The notes: a model not told the origin generated them from the letters alone. Positions 1 to 12,690 are shown, counted from the first letter of the stretch. The stretch is 64,000 nucleotides of DNA from Oasisia sp. SBJ-2009 (GCA_964017155.1 OZ024863.1:46121864-46185863); one strand, 5' to 3'. Program-made: numbers and translations.

Positions 1-1079
1 TGCAACAGTTTTTCTATCATTCTGAATTGCAACATAACAAAGAAAACTGCAACTGAATAACATAGAATCTATCTGACACAGTCAACATTATGAGGTTTTT
101 CAACCATCTGGTACATGCACAGTATTGTGGCTGTCAAGTCAGATCGCATTAAGTGTTTAATTATTCCCATTCATTTATGAAATAAAATGTCAGATGCACA
201 CTTAGAGAGAATGAGAAAATAATTATTGAGGTTGAAGTATACAACGTTATGCGTCCATCCCCGCCGAGCTTATTTCACAGAATAATGCAAACACGTACTG
301 ACTAACCAATTCAGAAACGTGACATTTGTAATTTGATAATACCTGATTTTGTATATAATTTGTATCATCTTAAAATATTTAGTTACCTTATTTTCAGGGT
401 TTTGTACTTTTTGATAGTATTATAGATAACGTTCGCTTTGGTAAGACGTGTGTTATGTGATAATTAAACGCAATTTCGGTTACAGTCTGTGTTTTGCAGT
501 TGGCAACTGCCGAACAATTTGTTGCGGGAGAAATTATACTACTTGCTAGATATTTACCTCCCATCATAGGACACCGAATACAATCTGGTCATGGGTAGCA
601 TGACACGAACTGTTCGCTATTACCGTTTTGCGAGTACCGTATATACACGTGTGAGAGGAATTGAATTATTTATTCCAAGCATGTCATAGATTTTAAACAT
701 CGCGTGATACAATATCACATGACATTTCAAATTCACGCGACATTCTATTTGATGCCCTTAAAATGCCAATTTCAGTTCGGTTTATAAATAAATAAGATTT
801 TATTTTACACACTCACCATGTCCATATACAAAAGTACATCGATAAAAGTATGTAAATAAATGTAAAATAAATCGATAAGAATAACGTTTTAGAAATTATA
901 AAACCCGGACCAATTGGTGCATTACATGTCGCTAATTGTAATGCTACAAATAATGGAATTCCAAGACATGTCGATCCTATTCAGTAAGCTAAATATGGCC
1001 TGGACATGGACACGTCACTGCATATACAGTCTAACGAGGTAGCATGCTACTCAGCCAATACATTGTTTACACTGAGGAC
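1..1079. other. Intergenic, AT-rich, no gene seen
   Basis: No open frame of note, no splice-linked exon and no repeat family recognised here. The composition is AT-rich until about position 1080, where it becomes CpG-richer ahead of the first gene. Confidence 0.5.
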
Positions 1080-1585
1080 GGCACACGCCTGTGGTTCAAA
1101 GCTTGCGCGGCAACGTCGCGTAGTAGGTAGCAGCCAATAGACGCGTGCCGTCGTCATGAATATTCATTACCGTGACGACTCGCTAGTTCACAGGGCCGGC
1201 CGTTCACAGGTGCGATGACCTCGCGACCCAGTTCCGCCGAACGGAACTACAGCTACGCCGAGATGTGATGTCGTAAGCGCCCGCGCACTACAAGGATAAG
1301 GTATCGAACTGGACGTGTAGGTTGCTTATCTAGATGTCAGTGTAAACGACACGTTGACGTACGTACACCTGCTTTCTCAGGAATCGTCACGTCTGCTGCC
1401 CCACAGACGGCGAAGTATCAGTACAAATCATGCGTTAGGACAAGCTACGGGTGTGTGTGTCAACACGTCGTAGGACGAACAAACTAAAAACCACCAGTCA
1501 GGAGTCGGGAGTGACGTTCGGCAAACGTGTGCCTGTAGTCAAATAGTCGTACAAACAACGACGAAACAGTGACGAAACCAAAACA
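1080..1585 (+). promoter_or_regulatory. CpG-rich promoter/5' leader of claudin-like gene
   Basis: This stretch is clearly richer in G+C and CpG than the DNA on either side. It contains an inverted CCAAT-like context (agccaatag near 1132) and ends at the ATG at 1586. No clear TATA box was seen. The assignment as promoter plus 5' UTR is inferred from position and composition; the start of transcription cannot be placed. Confidence 0.45.
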
Positions 1586-2455
1586 ATGGGTGTCACGGAG
1601 GCTAGTAGGAGGCTGACCGTGTGCGCATGCGTTTGCACCTTCGTCGCTGTCGTGATACATTCGGTGGCGTTCGCTACTCGCCACTGGCTGGAGTCACACG
1701 GCGACAGTCCCTTCGACAAGATCGGCTTCCACGACGCATGCTTCACCCACTGCAGAGACATTTTCTGTCCGGTGAGCACGGAGGGTGAGTTAGACGGCTG
1801 CTGGAGTCTCTACAACTTCTACTTCCAAGACATTAGGTATTGGCTGCTTCCAGGTAGGTACACGTGTATTTGACATCTTCATTCTTGTTCTTACTGATTC
1901 TTCCCCACCGGTCCCTTGCTGACTTCCCTCCCCGTTCCTTTGCTGACCCCCTGGTCCCATGTCTACATTTCCAGTGGCCCATTGATGACATTTCCCCCTT
2001 TAACTAAGTTGACATATCTCACTGGTGTCTTGATGACATCTCCCTCCCACTACATTTACTTGACTCTTGCCGGACGGGGGCACATCACCCCTTGTTTAAT
2101 GATATTATACTAATCCTCTGCCACTGTCTTCCACCTTCGCCTCCATTGTTCGTCCCTACCGTTCACACATCTCTCTTGACACTCCCCATGTCACGTATTC
2201 ACCTGCTCTCATACTCAACTGGTTAAATAATGTCTGTTAATTTGGCCGCAGTCATTCTATGTAAAGGTCCCGGGTCTCTCAATTAACTATTAATTGTTAC
2301 ATAGGTATAGTCAATTTTTTTAATTGTTTCGTTGTCGATATAACAAAAGTAATTATATACATATAATTGTGTTTGTATATATATTATATATATGGTGCAT
2401 CAGTGGTTACAAGGCATATTTAAAATGTATGGCACACGCACGTATTAATTGTATG

Positions 2456-2514
<59 letters not shown>

Positions 2515-2536
2515 CACACACACTCGCGCGCGCACG

Positions 2537-2602
<66 letters not shown>

Positions 2603-4035
2603 TTATAGCCACAGATGCACCATTTTGCGACACCTCGCATGGAATATAAACTGCATGCGATCATCTCAACATTTCTGTCCGTCTAGCCTGGTTCACTGAC
2701 GTCCGCATTCTGGTGATCCTGATCGTGCCGCTGAGTGCCATCTGCTTCATCGTCCTGTGTGTCGCTTCGTGTCTCGGCAGCGATGACCCCTACACAGTTG
2801 ATGTGAACCGAAATGGACTCCTCTGTCAACTGGTGGTGCTTGTATCGACTGCTGTCTTGCTCTTCACTGCCGGTATTCAATTCAATTCAATAACTTTATT
2901 CCGGAACATTACATCCATATGAAAACCTAAAGTATATGACTAACAACTATATACATAAAGCATTTTCCGCCAATGGCGACACAGTGGTGAATTATACAGA
3001 GCATCACTATTCATGATACTCTGTAGTATTGCATTGCCCGATTTAGCTATACACGTCAAAAAAACTATACACATTTTTTCTAATTAACATTTTACATGTG
3101 GGTAAGCCTCTTGACACAAACATATAACTCGCACTACAATCTCGAGGTTCATTGCATAAAAGTCTAAACACATTATTGTATGCTACACACAGTTTTTTCA
3201 TTGACTCTTGTCGTATGTCATGCGTGCTTCGCGTTTCTTAGTGTGGATATTTTCTTTAGTCGAATTCGTACAGTTGTTATACCATAACATGTAGATCCCT
3301 TCTACGTATAGCATAATGTATGTTTTATCTATAATGCAAAAAAAAAACAGTCAAGGCTGTTAATGACATTTAGGCAGTCAAAAACCACCAGCCTAAACGT
3401 CATTAACACCAGACATCATGTCAGTCTTTCTTTGCTCTCTGGATACATTTTTTCAGCATCTACATCGAGTCCGCAGTGGGTGACTTTTCGGAGGTGTGTC
3501 TTACACATCCAACTGCATCACGTACATTATAGTTCTGTGTTAACATCCAAGACCTTTTTCAGGCCCACCAAAACCCCTAAAATTGAAACCTCTTCGCACT
3601 CGCTTCAACTGCACTCATCATGAGGAACACTGAACTCCCGACTATCTCTCATCAAGCATAGTTCATTTTGCTTCAGCGGGGTGCGTACGAACCCGTCACA
3701 CTCCTTGTCCACGGATCTGCGTATATATGTTCTGTACCACAATAAGCATGAATCATAGTAATTAACGCTACGTTACTAGACCGTGTTGTATACTTGCAGG
3801 AATCATGTGTCTGGTCGTCCTGGCTCGTTTCTACCTGAACGCCTTCAATCCGAGCTGGATGCCGATCCCCGATAAGAACCACCTGGGCTACTCGTACTGG
3901 CTGGAGGTGGCCGCCACGGCACTCATCTTACTCTCCTTCATCATGATGGTCACCGCCTCTGCCTTCAAGGCGCTGCAGGCGTCTGTCACCAAGGACCCTC
4001 ACTTCTCCGAGGACATGATGCTCGGGATGCGTTGA
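1586..4035 (+). CDS. Claudin/PMP22-like four-pass membrane protein, 3 exons
   Basis: Exons 1586-1853, 2687-2872 and 3800-4035 join in frame (phases 1 and 1, all GT..AG) to give 229 residues. Four hydrophobic segments are visible at about residues 10-30, 95-119, 133-160 and 183-206. The first extracellular loop (31-94) holds cysteines 52, 56, 61 and 72 and a GCW motif, as in the claudin/EMP/PMP22 class, where a W..C..C loop pattern is usual. The tail is short, with no PDZ ligand seen. Such proteins sit in the plasma membrane, often at junctions; a specific subfamily could not be assigned. The ATG at 1586 opens the first membrane segment and is the only sensible start. Intron 1 carries AT and CA microsatellites. 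An AATAAA at 4554 could end the mRNA. Confidence 0.75.
2458..2511. repeat. (AT)n microsatellite
   Basis: About 27 uninterrupted AT units in intron 1 of the claudin-like gene, immediately followed by a CA tract. Open frames here are artefacts of the repeat. Confidence 0.95.
2514..2599. repeat. (CA)n microsatellite with CG-rich start
   Basis: Alternating purine-pyrimidine tract: a short cgcg/cacg portion, then about 34 CA units. It abuts the AT repeat, so about 140 bp of alternating purine-pyrimidine sequence lies in one intron. Confidence 0.95.
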
Positions 4036-4553
4036 CAGTGTTCGTGTCGCGATGACAATATTCGTTTAGACTCGATATGTGTTCGTGTAAAGCAGGCACG
4101 AACACGCTCTGTGTACGTCCGTTACGCCGGCATTTCGTTCAAGTACGTGCTCGACGGTGTAGCGTCTACACACAGATGGCTGACTTGGATTATGCTTTTA
4201 TGACGTTTGCCAATCTACCCCAATACTGTAGGCATCACAGGCAAGATCATCGCTCCACGGTGTTCCCATTTTGGGGTCAAACGGTCTAGTTCCTGGGATT
4301 ACCAATATGATTTGTATACAGTTCAAGAGAGGCACAACACATAATTTTATAGACTTGCTCATCTGTAAGGATGTCATCAAGCGATTCCAATAATAATAGC
4401 TATTATTATTTGTCTTACTCCAATTTCTACTACAACCATACAATGGGTGTATATGTATTTTAGCAGCATAGCTTACAGAAACTTGTGAACTGTGTTTACA
4501 AACCATTTGTAAAATGTAATAACTTTTAATCAGCATGATATTAATGGAGTGAA

Positions 4554-4559
4554 AATAAA
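4554..4559 (+). terminator. Poly(A) signal AATAAA, claudin-like gene
   Basis: First AATAAA on the + strand downstream of the stop at 4033-4035. It would give a 3' UTR of about 540 nt. Confidence 0.5.
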
Positions 4560-4805
4560 ATTTACGTTTTTAGTCATACATGGTTTACCAGGGTTTTATT
4601 TAATTTGTTTTGTCGTGAGTTCACCATCTCTTTCTTTTACCTCACAACACCGATGACCGTTGCATATATTTGGAATGTCTGTGACTTTATTGTACACAGT
4701 GACAGATCAGCATGTCGTCCATCTTTGTTATGATTGTAAAGAAGCAAGTTACTGCTACAATATATAATGAGGACAGAAAACAAAGGTTATAACAATCACC
4801 TACAT

Positions 4806-4872
4806 GTGGCCCGTCCACAATGGTTTTTACCCGTCACAATGACGGGTGGGCGTGTCTCTGCATAAAGCTATG
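4806..4872 (-). mobile_element. Truncated copy of 296-bp hAT-like MITE
   Basis: About 67 bp match one end of the 296-bp element seen complete at 31963-32258 and 49312-49607: the 'acccgtcca' runs followed by the terminal tctctgcataaagctatg. Only this end is present, so the copy is broken. The rest of 4560-6089 holds no recognised feature. Confidence 0.65.
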
Positions 4873-6089
4873 GATGCGAGTAGTAGTGAATGGTGTCATT
4901 ACATTAAGACATCAGTAACGTTCCTTTTTGAAAGAGACAACATAATGTCATAAAATCAAAGTAAATGGGGATCATTTGAATTTGCAACTGTGTTATGTAC
5001 TACAAATTATGGAAAATGTACACACATATATATATAATTGAAATTCCATAAACGTTAAACAGTTATAATTTTAGCTATGTATTAGTGAAAGTATGTGTAA
5101 ACATTTTACTTTATGCAATCATTTACATATAAGTTGTGAGGTATATCTGTAATTAGAAACATATAAATGCATTTAGTTTCACATACCAAACATATTAATT
5201 ATCTTTGCCAATATATGCTATAGCTTTCCCTGTTTTGATTTTGCTGTCAATATGATAATGACATCCGTCAATTGTATCACTCTGTTTAAAATTTGGAAGG
5301 AATATGGCTGCATCCCATTTTAGTATGAATTTATTTCATGGTAAACTACACACATAAATTTATCTTGTACGTATCACACTTGAGTTTGAATTACAAATAG
5401 TAGTCAGTAACTTGGTATGGTGACACGTAATTGCAGTAAGAATGCTATTTATATAAAAACTGAATATAACAACAAAACATGTTAAACACATAATTTTATA
5501 TCAGAAATATGTAAGTCACCCATGAAAATGCAGTATGAAATTAAATTATAATTTTGTACTAGATTCATTTAACTCATTTGTGTTTTGGTCAGGTAATCAC
5601 ACTAGGCATGCAATGTATTTTTAATACATGAATGTATTAATTGAATTTCACTGCCAGCAGCGAAAATCCAAACCCAAAATCCTGTGATTAAATTAAGGTT
5701 ATCTGTTCCTCTGTTGATAACATTCGTAACAATAGAACACCTGATGTGAATCTATGCAGTCTGTGGCACTGCATTTACAAAGATGGAAAACATGTTTCCA
5801 ATTTGAATATTGTGCCTGTGAATGTTTAAAATTGTAGACAGAACATGCCATGATAAACAGCAATTTTCAGCACTAATTACTGAAGAATCGCCTCATTCAC
5901 AAACCCTTTGAAGTTCTTGCTACACTGACTAAGGACTTCCGTGTAATTGTTACTGCATTTGGTTGATTCAGGTAACAGAATAAAGTCAAGCTTGGAATGG
6001 AATGTATGCTGATACCATAACTGTCATCCACCCATACACAACTTTGTCAACATTGACGATGGAGTTCACTCGCCATGCATGTATTTCTA

Positions 6090-9000
6090 CTACCATGACA
6101 GCTGTCCATCAGTGACACAATAGGCCATCATTTCATCCCTGATGTCACGTGCAGCAGTTGTGCTGTGAGTGTTGCAGTTTTGTTGCAACGGAATAATGCC
6201 ATATCTGTCTTCTTCAAACTCTAGATTGTCGATCAGTTCATCAATGTCCGCTGTCGCTGTGAGATAGTTATGCAGCACGCTTGCCGATAACACAATTTTC
6301 TTGATCTTAGAAGGACACAGGTTTATAGGATTTCGAAACACCCGGAAACGGTGGGCAAACATACTGAATGCATTCTCACTGACATGCTGCGCATGTGACA
6401 GACGATCGTTGAACACTTTCTGATCACACGACAGCCCGGGAGTACAGAATGGCTTCATGAGGTTGTTCAGCAATGGGAAAGCATTGTCTCCTACAAAAAC
6501 AAATGGCACAGGCCGATCGCGCCCAGGCAGCAATATATAACATGGGATGTTCAGTTTGTTAGTGCCACTGCCACCAAACAGGGTGCTACCGAATGTCGAG
6601 TCTTGTAAAATGCCCCCGTCACCCATATGACCCTTGCAGCCAACGTCAACGTATGTGAAACGGTGATTGGCGTCGACCACTGCCATCATAACAATGCTCT
6701 GTGTGCCGTCGTAGTTGTAATATGTTGATCCTATTCCAGGCATCATGGCAATGATGATGTGCCTCCCGTTAATGGCACCGATGCAATTCGGGAACTGCCA
6801 CCGCGTGTGGAAGTCATCTGCGATTTTCATCCACTCTTCTTCCGAGGATGGAAACTGTAACATTGAAGCATTTTTTTCACATGAATAATTGTCCCGAAAA
6901 TATTCACATTAACGTTGATTATGGCAAGTAGTTTGGCCTTCTTGGCATAATGAGTGACATACTATGTTAAAATGAAAAGGAGCATGCTGGTTGGAACGTT
7001 GTATAGCCCAATACATCAATACTGTAACATAACAGGTTGCCAGTTTGCCACCACATCTAGTAATCAGCTTGCCACCACATTTAGTAACCAGCATGCCATC
7101 ATATCTAGTAACCAGTATGCCATCACAACTAGTAACTAGTATGCCATCATATCTAGTGACCAGTATGCCATCACAACTAGTAACTAGTATGCCATCACAT
7201 CTAGTAACCAGTATGCCATCACATCTAGTAACTAGTATGCCATCATATCTAGTAACCAGTATGCCATCACATCTAGTAACCAGCATGCCATCACATCTAG
7301 TAACTAGTATGCCATCATATCTAGTAACCAGTATGCCATCACATCTAGTAACTAGTATGCCATCACATCTAGTAACCAGTATGCCATCACATCTAGTAAC
7401 TAGTATGCCATCATATCTAGTAACCAGTATGCCATCACATCTAGTAACCAGCATGCCATCACATCTAGTAACTAGTATGCCATCACATCTAGTAACCAGC
7501 ATGCCATCACATCTAGTAACTAGTATGCCATCATATCTAGTAACCAGTATGCCATCACATCTAGTAACCAGCATGCCATCACAACTAGTAACTAGTATGC
7601 CATCATATCTAGTAACCAGTATGCCATCACAACTAGTAACTAGTATGCCATCATATCTAGTAACCAGTATGCCATCACAACTAGTAACTAGTATGCCATC
7701 ACATCTAGTAACCAGTATGCCATCACATCTAGTAACCAGCATGCTATCACATCTAGTAACCAGTATGCCATCACATCTAGTAACCAGCCTGCCATCACAT
7801 CTAGTAACCAGCATGCCATCACATCTAGTAACCAGCCTGCCATCACATCTAGTAACCAGCATGCCATCACATCTTGTAACCAGTATGCCATCACATCTAG
7901 TAACCAGTATGCCATCATATCTAGTAACCAGTATGCCATCACATCTAGTAACCAGCATGCCATCATATATAGTAACCAGTATGCCATCACATCTAGTAAC
8001 CAGTATGCCATCACATCTAGTAACCAGTATGCCATCACATCTAGTAACCAGCATGCCATCACATCTAGTAACCAGCATGCCATCACATCTAGTAACCAGC
8101 ATGCCATCACATCTAGTAACCAGCATGCCATCACACCTAGTAACCAGTATGCCATCACACCTAGTAACCAGTATGCCATCACAACTAGTAACCAGCATGC
8201 CATCACATCTAGTAACCAGCATGCCATCACACCTGTTAACCAATGTGCCACCACATATGGCAACCAGCATGCCATCAAGTTATGTCTGATGCTATTCCAA
8301 AATGGACACTCATTGAAGATGTACCAGAACCGGAGAAACAGACAGTCAATGAAAACAAGAAGATTCATTGGTTCGGTTTGTATAATGTAGTAGTCCGGAC
8401 TTCTGGATAATGTCACACAGGTTCAGTGGCTTGGTGAGACAGGTGACAAACTTGGTGTTCATCAAAGACTGTCTAGAAACACCTTCCTTGAAAGAACTGC
8501 GATATCAATTCAATTCAATTCAAAACACACAACATTAAAAACATGCAATACAAATAATAAGTCACATGTTACGAATGAAATACAATTAAGAATTGATATC
8601 GAAGTCATGTTACATCTCATATATTTTAATTGTATCGGTACAAGCACACTCAGATGGAAATCAATAATGCATTCCATTAAGATTTCTGCCATTTTTGCCA
8701 CTGGCATCAAATTGGTTAGGTATTAATCTGTTTACCCTGTACATATAAACTTAAAGGACAAACAAAGTTAACTTTTACGTGGCATACACCTAATAGAGTT
8801 AATATATAAAGTAACAATTTCCACATATACTCAATATTTTAACGCCAGCGGTTTACCAGAATTTTTTTTTTTAACACTCAGCTATCCAAATTCTATGCGC
8901 TACCCCATCTTAGACGAAGAATGACGTCACGACGGTGATCGAGGCGCTCTCCACGTAGATTCCCTGCATAGGGTTTGGCTGTTGTCATGAAATGGCTGCA

Positions 9001-12000
9001 ACTCGGCAACGCGCGTAACATGCTGATGACGGTAAATATAAAGTTGTCTATTATTGTTATCGCTGAAATCATCCCATCAACTGATGATACATGTCTACAT
9101 CAAAGCATTTCTCCTCAAAATGGACTGAGCAAAGTGACAAACAGTACGCCCGCAAATCACCAACGTGAATCCACTGCTTCAATACTACCGGTTGTTTCAA
9201 CTATTATTGCAACCGTATGCCGAACACGAAGGCATAATTACTAAAGTTTACCATAGATTTAACCACAGATTTAAATATACGTCTATAAGCAGCTGCTAGA
9301 TGTCACGCCAACTGAACGAACTGTCGAAGACTCGAAGTTGTTGACCCTTAACGACGTCGCCGGAAGGTGACCGAGATATAGCATGCCGCGCGCTGAATGG
9401 CCAAGCCAAATTAACCCTTCACCTATGGCGACGTCTAGACCATCGTGGATTTCGTTAGAATTTTAGACTTTAAAGTCACATTCTGAGTAAACCGCTGACG
9501 TTAAAAAATTGAGTATATGTGGAAATTGTTACTTTGTATAAACTCTATTAGGTGTATGACACGAAGCCGTAGCCTTTTTTGTCCTTTAAGAACATGATTG
9601 GAAGAACTGCTTTGGAATAATGATCTCGAAAGGGTCTTCATCCTATAGATGCAGTGTAATCACCCGAGTTCTGGGTATTACATAAAGAACCATGCCCTGA
9701 TGCAAGCAATCCTACTTTGACATCAGAAAAAGAAGCACACTAAAAAGAAGCACACAATACCTTGAGGTGGTCAGCTTTCAGTGCCTTGTAAATGGCATCA
9801 AGGGTATCAGGCACAATTCCTGAGATGCTAGATTTGCTTATCCGATACTGACACCCAAGACTTTGGTACGTCTCACCTGCAAAATACACAAACACCTGTA
9901 TAGTTATTCCATGATGCATAATTTTTCAATTATAAATTCAATCTTCAATGCCAAATAACACAACTGGGTGTGACCGGTTTGATTTTGTGAAAGCTTGTCT
10001 TTGAGACTCTGCGTAGTATCCATACATATATTTACGGTGAGTGTATGCAACAAAAGCAGTGGTTTAACTTATAATATACCATGCTGCTTTCCTGACAATT
10101 AAGGAGTCTGATCGATTCATTTAATCATAGAAATATGAGTCTAACACTTTTGAATAAAAACCACAATCATCAGAAGTATTAGAAATAATACAGAATTGTC
10201 CTTATGATGCTCAACTTAGCCACGTGAGCCACTGAGTGATAAATCGCTCGATAGATATATTACTGTGATTATGTATGATCCATCAATTATAAAATATATT
10301 AGCATACCAGAGCGTTTATTTGGCACTCAAGTCAAGAGAATAGGCTAAATCATAATCACATCAGATGAGTCTGAGTATGGATAATTACTTAAACCTTATC
10401 ATTAAACTCTTTTTAGGGTTATAATATATATATATATAAAATAATATAATTATATAGGTCAGTATCCAGTCCTTAGGACTGCTCAAAGTGCTTTACACTT
10501 TACTTCCCTGGCACACCTATTCAATCAAATACCATCTCAACTTCTCTAGGAAGCAATTAGCCATGCTGTAATTAATGTGCAAAGGCTGCTCGTACAAATA
10601 TCCGCCACTGTCTATAACCAGATACTCATTCATATAGCTGAGTGAACTGGAGCAATGTAGAGTAAAAAAAGAAACGTTTCACAGTTCACACTGCAGCACA
10701 GGATTTGAACCCAGGTTCTCTTAGTTGAGAGTCCGAAGCTCTACCCCTGGACCACTGTGCTCTATTAGATAGATATATGGATCAAATGAGCTAGTGTAGT
10801 TATCGGTTTGTTTGTTTGTATGGTTACGTTTTGTTATCATAATTAGTCGCTATGTGAAAGATCATTACTGAATTAAGGGCAGTTTTGAATTCTGTATACA
10901 TTTCGTCAGCTGTTTTCATGGATGTATCCTTGGTTACAAAATCGTTGCTCCATTTGAGCAGGTCTTCTTTTAGGCCCCCCTCCCCCAGCTTGTATGTTGG
11001 GTTTATGGGACATGTATGTTTTGCGTGGTTTTTGCTTGATCAATGACTCTGGTTTTTCAGCTAGTTATGATTATTGGGATGCCGTCATGGCCACTTATTC
11101 CTGTTACTAATTACTACTATTGTAGATTTTTCAACAACGGTGGGGTTAGTTGTGAAGAACAAGTCTAATATTTACTTAAGATGTTATTTATTATAATTAG
11201 TGGGTTCACGTACAATTTGTTCCAGTCCGAAGTCATTAAACATTTCTAGTAGGATTTTTATTAGTCCGGGAGCAGTTCCACCTGGTTTTGGACTGAGTAC
11301 TTTAATGTTGTCATACTGTGTGTGTCACGGCAGTGTGTTGGCTATGAAAACCCACCTATTCCGGGCTGTGTATGAAGTGTAGACATCTGTCAGTTTATTT
11401 AATTTGTATTTTTTTACCTTTTTATTATCTTGTACATGTTTTACATTAATTTTTATTTTACAAAATGTCATATTCATTATTTTATTATCAATATGTATAC
11501 CATTTATTTTAATAATTGTCTTTAGCTAACTTATTTATTTTATTATTTATTAGTATTAAAATTACTTTTTTTTAACATATTTTATGTATTTTAGAATTAT
11601 TTACCTTAACAAACTTAATATTATAATTCTATGACACATGTATACTATACTCATGTACAGCGCCTCCGAATGGATATTTCTAGATTTATGGCGCTTTATA
11701 AATGTTCTTATTATTATTATGCGGGGGGATTTATGCCTAAATATAATTGAAACAAATTAGAAATAAAAATAAATTGTACGAACCAGTTGCGAGAAAATGC
11801 AAGGTCAAAGCTACTCGCTGGGCGACTGATATAGACAGTCTCATGTTCGTGTCCTGTCGCTTTACTGAGGGGGCGACCAAACGACACAATTCTTCAAAAA
11901 CCTCCGTCGACATCTGCAGACATCTGCGGAAGCCCCCTGGATCACCGAGCCATGACGCGTCGTCCAGAGAGAATGTATCACACCGCTGTTCCAACCATGG

Positions 12001-12147
12001 CCGCACCCATAACCTGCCGATACGCCGGTTGCTTTCTCCGGCGGCCTTTCGTTTCTCCCGCCTTCGAATGGCGACACCGCACGCCAATACAAACAACAAA
12101 CCCATCTGTTTTCGCAAAACTTGCTTCGTTCGAGCAGTTGGTGCCAT
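6090..12147 (-). CDS. HARBI1-like PIF/Harbinger transposase, 3 exons
   Basis: Exons 12147-11784, 9876-9761 and 6854-6090 (- strand) join with phases 1 and 0 and GT..AG borders to an open frame of 414 residues. The amino-terminal part reads WVRPWLEQR, then a helical segment with RQDTNMRLSISV and QYRISKSSISGIV, as in HARBI1-type nucleases. The nuclease domain fills exon 3. The usual DDE residues align as follows: the first Asp (normally GAIDG) is Asn at about residue 189 (GAING), the second Asp is about 283 (VGDNAFP) and the Glu about 320 (VSENAFSMF). The frame is intact despite a 2.9-kb intron full of repeats, so it is either a young transposon gene or a host gene. No terminal inverted repeats were found at its ends. 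The true start could lie further 5', since the region was interrupted by a LINE at 12227. Confidence 0.72.
7040..8270. repeat. 24-bp minisatellite, about 50 copies
   Basis: Tandem array with the unit atgccatcacatctagtaac plus cagt, within intron 2 of the HARBI1-like gene. The unit length is divisible by three, so it yields long frames on both strands (a + frame of 414 codons reading MPSHLVTS, - frames reading ILVTRCDG). These are not credible genes. In the first half, units ending aactagt alternate with units ending aaccagt, a 48-bp dimer; the second half is made of the aaccagt type only. Confidence 0.95.
8755..9585. mobile_element. TTAA-flanked MITE with ~100-bp inverted repeats
   Basis: The ends are inverted repeats: 8755-8860 and 9490-9585 match over about 100 bp with a few mismatches and short indels (terminal AGGACAAA, inner part with gagtatatgtggaaattg). 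Both ends abut TTAA (8751-8754 and 9586-9589), the target site of piggyBac and Kolobok elements. No transposase frame is present, so this is a non-autonomous element of about 830 bp. Confidence 0.8.
10425..10765 (-). mobile_element. tRNA-derived SINE (copy 1)
   Basis: Read on the - strand it begins agagcacagtggtccagggg and carries a box B-like GGTTCAAATCC, then a shared body (ctctacattgctccagttca) and a tail ending in tggatactgacctatata plus AT repeats. Three more copies occur at 52856, 57596 and 60603. The box A/box B head is tRNA-like, but the cloverleaf is not followed by a normal 3' end, so it is not a tRNA gene. Confidence 0.8.
10860..11390 (-). pseudogene. Degenerate LINE endonuclease fragment
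   Basis: Conceptual translation of the - strand gives, with frame breaks, EN-type segments: FNDFGLEQIVREPTNYN, then LDLFFTTNPTVVEKSTIVV, then ISGHDGIPI, matching the order of the apurinic-type endonuclease of CR1/L2-type LINEs (domain part before the reverse transcriptase). Stops and shifts show it is dead. The clade was not resolved. Confidence 0.6.
11640..11722 (+). repeat. Retroposon 3' tail with (ATT)n
   Basis: Ends in ggcgctttataaatgttc followed by attattattat, a tail form common to many invertebrate LINE/SINE families. The body upstream is not recognisable. Confidence 0.4.
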
Positions 12148-12212
12148 TTCGGAATTTCTTCTCCCTCGCCAAGGCGAACCGAATGTCCGCAGCCTCGATT
12201 AGACGCCGTGAG

Positions 12213-12226
12213 GTGGCAGCACTTTT
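12213..12226. repeat. Target-site duplication of LINE, left copy
   Basis: The 14-mer gtggcagcactttt occurs here and again at 14813-14826, exactly bracketing the inverted LINE. Confidence 0.85.
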
Positions 12227-12690
12227 GAGCTGCGCGGGTAGCCTCGGTTACCTTGCTTACTTGCTTATGTTGCGAGCGTAGTTTTACGCGTAGCATCCCG
12301 TGTTATTGCCCTCCAGCCTGCCCTGTCACCGGTTGCGGCCACAGCATCATCATGTGAGAGTTGGATGTCTTCACAGATTTGGTCTGTCCAACGTAGGGGG
12401 GTATGGTATGGTATACATATTGACAACGGGGACGCCGCCAGGAGGGGGGAGCTGATGATGATAGGATGTCGATGCCCTGGGTGCCTGGTGGAAGACGACA
12501 TATGTACCAGAAGGCACCAAGACGACGTTTGCGGGTGGTGGTGGTTAGCGGGTGTTGTCCGGTTCGGGCATAGACGTCAGTATTGGTGACACGATCATAC
12601 AAGGGGATACCCAATATTCTGCGCAAGGCTTTGGTGTTGAAGGCGTCATCACCACCCTCGGAGATCTCAATTAATGCAACAATCGGCACC
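12227..12690 (-). pseudogene. Carboxyl-terminal piece of the same LINE, inverted
   Basis: On the - strand two frames read DAFNTKALRRILGIPLYD, LTTTTRKRRLGAFWYICRL, then IQLSHDDAVAATGDRAGWRA. This is what follows the DAFN motif in RTE-like polyproteins and is missing from the + strand piece. A frameshift lies near 12400-12500. Confidence 0.75.

Noticed and set aside
2407..2664. Frames of alternating Tyr-Ile, Cys-Val or His-Thr
   Set aside because: Translations of AT and CA microsatellites.
7040..8270. CRISPR array
   Set aside because: Repeats are directly adjacent without unique spacers, and the host is an animal.
6909..8416. Long open frames on both strands (414, 453 and 242 codons) with 8-residue repeats
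   Set aside because: They are the 24-bp minisatellite read in different frames. The unit length is a multiple of three with no stops, so frames arise by themselves. No start context, splice sites or conservation.
10680..10763. tRNA-like heads of the SINE copies as tRNA genes
   Set aside because: They continue into a shared SINE body and lack a paired acceptor stem.
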